From: Prosthecobacter gellanilyticus
GTDB taxonomy: Bacteria; Verrucomicrobiota; Verrucomicrobiia; Verrucomicrobiales; Verrucomicrobiaceae
Assembly (NCBI RefSeq): GCF_007992435.1
Contig: NZ_BKAG01000006.1
Location: 62,001-126,000, forward strand
DNA: 64,000 nt
Reading direction: 5' to 3'
This document shows positions 60,206 through 64,000 of this stretch, piece by piece. The notes below the pieces were generated by a model. It made no database searches. It was not told the DNA's origin and was given only the letters and a program-made list of their open reading frames with translations. Each line of letters begins with the position of its first letter. Position 1 is the first letter of the stretch. The translations under genes were made by a program, and so were the position numbers.

Positions 60206-60577
60206 ATGCTGCCCTTTTTCATCCAGCTCCAAGATGGCACGCCTGTGTCCGACCAGATCCTTCTGGCCGTGCGCAAGGCGCTCCTCACGGGGCAGATGAA
60301 GGCGGGGGACAGCTTTCCCAGTGTGCGCACGCTCAGCCAGGAGCTGCGCATCAGCCCCACCACCGCGCACAAGGTGGTGCTGCAACTGAAGGACGCGGGC
60401 TGGCTGGCCTCACGCCCGGGCATTGGCATGGTGGTCACCATGCCGGAGCAGCCGGATGTGACGGAGCGGCTCGCGCAGATCACGCCGGAGTGCCAGGCGC
60501 TGCTGAAGGAAGCCGCAGATCTGAATCTCACGCTGAACCAAGTCATCCAGCATCTCAAAAGCCTCACCAAACCATGA
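60206..60577 (+). CDS. GntR family regulator, YtrA subfamily
   Basis: 123 residues. A winged helix-turn-helix domain fills residues about 8-75: VSDQILLAVRKALLTGQMKAGDSFPSVRTLSQEL and ISPTTAHKVVLQLKDAGWLASRPGIGMVV (given in parts) are typical of GntR. The short C-terminal tail (about 45 residues) without an effector-binding domain is typical of the YtrA subfamily, which usually controls adjacent ABC transporter genes. A perfect palindrome lies upstream. It overlaps the ABC ATPase start by 4 bp (ATGA), so regulator and transporter are coupled. Confidence 0.93.
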   Translation: MLPFFIQLQDGTPVSDQILLAVRKALLTGQMKAGDSFPSVRTLSQELRISPTTAHKVVLQLKDAGWLASRPGIGMVVTMPEQPDVTERLAQITPECQALLKEAADLNLTLNQVIQHLKSLTKP

Positions 60578-61476
60578 TCACCATCACCGATCTGCATAAA
60601 CGCTTTCGCAAGACTGAAGCCGTGGCGGGCCTGAGCCTGCAGGTGCCGGAAGGGCAGGTGACTGCCTTCCTGGGACCGAATGGCGCGGGCAAGAGCACGA
60701 CCATCAAATGTCTCCTAAACCTGCATCGCCCAGACAGCGGTCATGCCGAAGTGCTGGGCTGTGATTCACGCAAGCTCGGCCCCGCGCAGTTCACTCAAAT
60801 GGGGTATGTCTCCGAGAACATGGAGCTGCCGCTGTGGATGACGGTGGCGCAGTTTCTGGACTACTGCCGCCCGCTGTATCCAAACTGGGACCGCGCCTTT
60901 GAGAAGCAGCTGCTCACGCAGTTTGACATTCCCCTGACCACGAAGCTGAAGGATCTCTCACGCGGCATGCGCATGAAGGCGGCGCTGCTCAGCAGCCTGG
61001 CCTATCGCCCGAAGCTGGTGGTGCTGGATGAACCTTTCAGCGGCCTGGATCCGCTGGTGCGTGATGAGTTCATCCGCGGCCTGCTGGAGCTCACCGAACA
61101 AGAAGGATGGACGGTTTTTGTGTCCTCGCATGACATCGAGGAAGTGCAGCGGCTGGCTGACCGCATCGCCATCATCAACCGTGGCAAGCTGGCGCTGGAT
61201 GAGACGAGCGAGAGCCTGCAAAGCCGCTTCCGGGCGATTGAGGCGGTGCTGCCTGATGAGGTCCGCATGCCTGCGAATCTTCCCGTGGACTGGCTGCACG
61301 CGGAGCAGGCGGGACGCACCCTGCGCTTTACGGCGAGCCGCTTCGCCGATGACGAGTCCATGGCCGCGATGCTGCGCAACGCGATCCCCGGGAGCCAGGC
61401 TCCGCAGATCCGCCCGATGAGTTTGCGGGAGATCTTTGTGGCGCTGGCGAGAGCGTATCGGCTGGAAGGGAAGTGA
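60574..61476 (+). CDS. ABC transporter ATP-binding protein
   Basis: 300 residues starting MITITDLHKRFRKTEAVAG. Walker A GPNGAGKST (about 34-42), signature LSRGM (about 128-132), Walker B LVVLDEP (about 148-154) and the switch histidine in VSSHDIEE are all present. The remaining 90 residues (FRAIEAVLPDEVRMP onwards) form an accessory domain. It is of the type that partners with membrane permeases of unknown substrate under YtrA control. The overlap with the regulator and the permease gene 243 bp downstream support an operon. Confidence 0.93.
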   Translation: MITITDLHKRFRKTEAVAGLSLQVPEGQVTAFLGPNGAGKSTTIKCLLNLHRPDSGHAEVLGCDSRKLGPAQFTQMGYVSENMELPLWMTVAQFLDYCRPLYPNWDRAFEKQLLTQFDIPLTTKLKDLSRGMRMKAALLSSLAYRPKLVVLDEPFSGLDPLVRDEFIRGLLELTEQEGWTVFVSSHDIEEVQRLADRIAIINRGKLALDETSESLQSRFRAIEAVLPDEVRMPANLPVDWLHAEQAGRTLRFTASRFADDESMAAMLRNAIPGSQAPQIRPMSLREIFVALARAYRLEGK

Positions 61477-61484
61477 ACCTAACC

Positions 61485-61710
61485 AATTTATGATTTACGA
61501 TTTATGATTTATGATTTGGGGGGCCGGAAGCGAGCGCGAGGTCTCCCTTATGCCTGATCAAGTGCTTCTGCTCTATGAGGGCTCCATGGGATGCCTCAAT
61601 CACGAGCATGAGCTTCCCGAAAGATATGCGGTCTACTCATTCACGTCACGACCTGACCCAGCACACCCGAGCCACGGCAAATCATAAATCGTAAATCATC
61701 CATCATAAAT
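61485..61710. repeat. Inverted pair of heptamer repeats between ABC ATPase and permease genes
   Basis: Left arm 61485-61517: ATGATTT-type heptamers (inverse of AATCATA, AATCATA, AATCGTA, AATCATA). Right arm 61679-61710: AATCATA, AATCGTA, AATCATC, CATCATA. The unit is the same as between yqiJ and the flotillin gene. Confidence 0.85.
61550..61687 (+). CDS. Possible 45-codon small protein
   Basis: An ATG-started frame (MPDQVLLLYEGSMGCLNHEH in part) that ends at a TAA inside the right heptamer arm. It fills most of the space between the repeat arms and has no clear Shine-Dalgarno. The composition is plausible, but nothing proves it is expressed. Confidence 0.25.
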   Translation: MPDQVLLLYEGSMGCLNHEHELPERYAVYSFTSRPDPAHPSHGKS

Positions 61711-61719
61711 GCTCCGGCC

Positions 61720-64000
61720 ATGAACCTCATCCTGCATCATTTCCAAAAGGAGTTCCGCTACCTGCGGGCGCGCTGGTTTGGGTTTCTGGCGCTGCTGGTC
61801 CTGGACCTGGCGGTGAACCTGGAGTGGCTGTTTCCGCTGACGGCGGGCTATGTGGATCCTGTCTGGCTTGGCTGGATCCCTCGTGTGCTGCTGCTGGCGG
61901 GGCTTTCACTGCTCATTTCCTGTCCTGAGGACAGCCCGGGGAGTGATCGCAGCTTCATCAGCACGCGGCCGCTCTCTTGGAAGCAATATTGGTTGGCGAA
62001 AGGGCTGCTCTGGCTGGTGCTGGTGGTGCTGCCGGCGGTGCTGCAGGGCACGCTGTATCTGCTGCTTTCCGGGAGCCCCTGGCAGGATGTGCTGCGCGGC
62101 ACGTTTGAGCGCGGGTTCATGGTCGTGGCACTCTCCGCCTGGCTGCTGCCGGCGTCCGTGCTGTGGCGGCGCGGGGAGCGCTGGTGGGTCATCATCAGCG
62201 TGGCGGGCATTGTGTTCCTGTTTTCCTGGATCATGAACGTGATCGTGATGACGCATCCTGTGGCCGAGTGGCTCTGGCCGCTCTCCTGGAGAGCTTTCGC
62301 GACAGGGTGGCTGCTCTTCAGCCTGCTCACGGCCCTCCTGGCCTGGTGGCATCTGCGCGCGCCCCAGACTCTGCGCCGCCGCTTCATCCTCGCGGCTGTG
62401 TTTGGCTGCCTGTCCCTGGCGGGAGCACGGCACGCGCCATGGGGAGGTGCCGGGGCACGCCCGGCCGACCCTGCCTGGGTGCGGAAGAATGCTCCCCAGG
62501 CGAAGGTCAGCCTGGATCTGGATGGAACGAACTTCGGCGGTTTTGAGCGCGAAAGCGGCCGCCGCTTTTGGGCCAAGGCCGACATCAAAACAGGGCAACC
62601 CAGCGTGAATGCCGCCTTGCGACAGCTTGGCTCGAAGGTGACCCAGGAAGGCAAGACTTTCGGCAGTCATGTCCCGGTCACTCATGAGACCATGATCTCC
62701 GCGCAGACGCTGGACATGCATCTCCATGGTGCGGACACGGTGCTGCGGGACTTCTTCCCTCCAGGCACGCTTTTTGTCATCGGCGGGGAGCGCAATTTCC
62801 AGTGGCAGGTCATGAGCGATAACGAAGTGCGGCTCGCGACCTTCGAGGTCCCTTTTCCCGACCCGGCCAAGCCGCTGCAGATCAAGTCTGACTACGCGCT
62901 GGACTGGTTTCAGCGGGAGGTTGCGATCAATCTGCCGCTGGTGGAGGGAAGCGGTGGCCGGTGTGACAGCCATTCGTGGAGGGTCACCCGTGTTTTCAGG
63001 CCTGCGGAGGGCAATCACAAGCCTGGAGACGCAGCGCTGGGCAGCCTCTCCGTGAGCCTGCATGTCGAGTCACGGAATCACTGGGATGCGCGGCCTGCCA
63101 CGCTGGTGCTCCTGCACTCCCCGCAGCGCCGCATGGCATGGCTGCAGCCTCTGGAGCAGGTGGTCACTGCCTATCGCGGCGGTCACACCGGCGTGATGCG
63201 GCACACTGTGGATCTTCAGTGGCAGGGTGTCTTCAATCACGCGGATGGCGAGAGCACGGGTGTGGAGGCATCACAGCTCCGGCTCATCCTGCTGCGTAAC
63301 CAATATTTAGGCAGCAGCGACTGGTCCTGGCAGTCTCCGGACATCCGTCTGGCGGACTATCCCAGCCCGTATGCCCCCAGCCGCCTGGAGAGTGCCCAGG
63401 CGCTGTATGCAGGTCGTGAGCAAAAGGCCTTCCAGGAGCGCTTGGCCACCCTCACCGTGCCCACGGCAGACAGCCCGGAGCCTGTGGCGCGGCGCTACCT
63501 CTATGATCTGCTCGCCACCGCCACCGCCACCTATGTGGCCTACAAACCGGCTGCTTTTGATGACATCACCAAGGCCTTTGCGCCGCTGGGAGAGCACCAT
63601 CTGCCGCTGCTGCTGGACCTTCAGTCTGGTCTTTGGCCCGGCTGGTCCAACAGGCCTCCGCGCACCGTGCTGGACAAATACCTCACGTCAGAGCATCGCG
63701 AAGCGGTCATCGACCGCGTGATGACGAACGAGACCCTGGCCTCCGTGGTCATGCGCAAAGGCTGGACGGAGGATGCGAAGCGCCTGCGGCCCAAGCTGCT
63801 CTCCATGCCCAGCCTTCCGCGCGGAACGGAGAACCTTCTGCTGGCCTGGGGAGATGAGGCCTCGATCCAAAAACTCTTCCAGCAGATGCCGCGCAATCCG
63901 CATGATGACATGATCGAGCAGATGGGCGGCATGCCTGCCTATCAGGAGCGGGTCAAGGCCATCATCATGCAGCAGTATGAGCAGAGCGTGCCCCTGATGG
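61720..64000 (+). CDS. ABC transporter permease with large extra domain (partial, runs off the end)
   Basis: At least 760 residues; the frame is open to the window edge without a stop. Start ATG 61720 is followed by a basic segment and about six hydrophobic segments in residues 15-250 (FGFLALLVLDLAVNLEWLF, IPRVLLLAGLSLLIS, GLLWLVLVVLPAVLQGTLYLL, GFMVVALSAWLLPASVLW, WWVIISVAGIVFLFSWIMNV, TGWLLFSLLTALLAWWHL). The remaining 500 residues are soluble and probably periplasmic or cytoplasmic, with no recognised family. The position after the GntR regulator and ABC ATPase makes it the transmembrane partner. Such large soluble domains are unusual for YtrA-controlled exporters. The C-terminus is unknown. 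Confidence 0.8.
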   Translation, partial: MNLILHHFQKEFRYLRARWFGFLALLVLDLAVNLEWLFPLTAGYVDPVWLGWIPRVLLLAGLSLLISCPEDSPGSDRSFISTRPLSWKQYWLAKGLLWLVLVVLPAVLQGTLYLLLSGSPWQDVLRGTFERGFMVVALSAWLLPASVLWRRGERWWVIISVAGIVFLFSWIMNVIVMTHPVAEWLWPLSWRAFATGWLLFSLLTALLAWWHLRAPQTLRRRFILAAVFGCLSLAGARHAPWGGAGARPADPAWVRKNAPQAKVSLDLDGTNFGGFERESGRRFWAKADIKTGQPSVNAALRQLGSKVTQEGKTFGSHVPVTHETMISAQTLDMHLHGADTVLRDFFPPGTLFVIGGERNFQWQVMSDNEVRLATFEVPFPDPAKPLQIKSDYALDWFQREVAINLPLVEGSGGRCDSHSWRVTRVFRPAEGNHKPGDAALGSLSVSLHVESRNHWDARPATLVLLHSPQRRMAWLQPLEQVVTAYRGGHTGVMRHTVDLQWQGVFNHADGESTGVEASQLRLILLRNQYLGSSDWSWQSPDIRLADYPSPYAPSRLESAQALYAGREQKAFQERLATLTVPTADSPEPVARRYLYDLLATATATYVAYKPAAFDDITKAFAPLGEHHLPLLLDLQSGLWPGWSNRPPRTVLDKYLTSEHREAVIDRVMTNETLASVVMRKGWTEDAKRLRPKLLSMPSLPRGTENLLLAWGDEASIQKLFQQMPRNPHDDMIEQMGGMPAYQERVKAIIMQQYEQSVPLM

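Noticed and set aside
1..64000. tRNA or rRNA genes
   Set aside because: No T-arm/acceptor combination or rRNA signature was found on reading either strand by eye.

Overview
The window is a stretch of a high-GC Gram-negative chromosome, most likely from a member of the Verrucomicrobiota (Prosthecobacter or Verrucomicrobiaceae type). This rests on the PVC-type dehydrogenase/cytochrome c giant protein, very large secreted RCC1 and beta-sandwich proteins, a Roco (LRR-Roc-COR) GTPase, a two-domain secreted thioredoxin protein, and many short palindromic repeats. The assignment is an inference from gene content, not from a marker gene. No rRNA, tRNA or CRISPR array was recognised.

Layout. 1-1111: the end of korA, then korB (2-oxoacid:ferredoxin oxidoreductase) and a clear terminator. 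1437-7273: a 1665-codon secreted FG-GAP/PVC-dehydrogenase/cytochrome c protein carrying several in-frame palindromic repeats, then two small membrane proteins. 7392-8684 (-): pdhC, the E2 of pyruvate dehydrogenase. 9031-10743: a secreted double thioredoxin-fold protein and a membrane protein. 10808-25267: two giant paralogous secreted RCC1 proteins (-) on either side of a carboxynorspermidine-dehydrogenase-like gene (+). 25425-31005 (-): a Roco GTPase gene lying between a duplicated 3' end of pdhB and the intact pdhB, followed by pdhA. 31366-39999 (+): a YqiJ-like gene, a flotillin, two small proteins and a 1693-codon AAA ATPase. 40089-40807: a small REP-associated transposase unit with nested inverted repeats. 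41137-54882 (+): an operon of three giant, mutually related, membrane-anchored secreted proteins plus a small secreted protein. 54890-58136 (-): bioD, a Tat-exported sugar isomerase-like protein, a DUF3467 protein and a D-Ala-D-Ala carboxypeptidase. 58325-59978 (+): a lipoprotein amidase and a secreted beta-propeller protein. 60166-64000 (+): a GntR/YtrA regulator with a perfect operator, an ABC ATPase and a permease that runs off the end.

How it fits together. KorAB and PdhABC link central carbon metabolism to ferredoxin and acetyl-CoA. The cell envelope is the strongest theme: flotillin/YqiJ, carboxypeptidase, amidase, the giant secreted proteins and the three-protein operon.

The most unusual signals are: two-hairpin palindromic elements inserted in frame inside several genes; RAYT-type REP palindromes spread around and inside genes; inverted pairs of short tandem repeats in several intergenic gaps; a 48-bp duplication of the pdhB 3' end bracketing the Roco gene; and the uncharacterised three-giant-protein operon. 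Functions are inferred from motifs read by eye; no database search was run.
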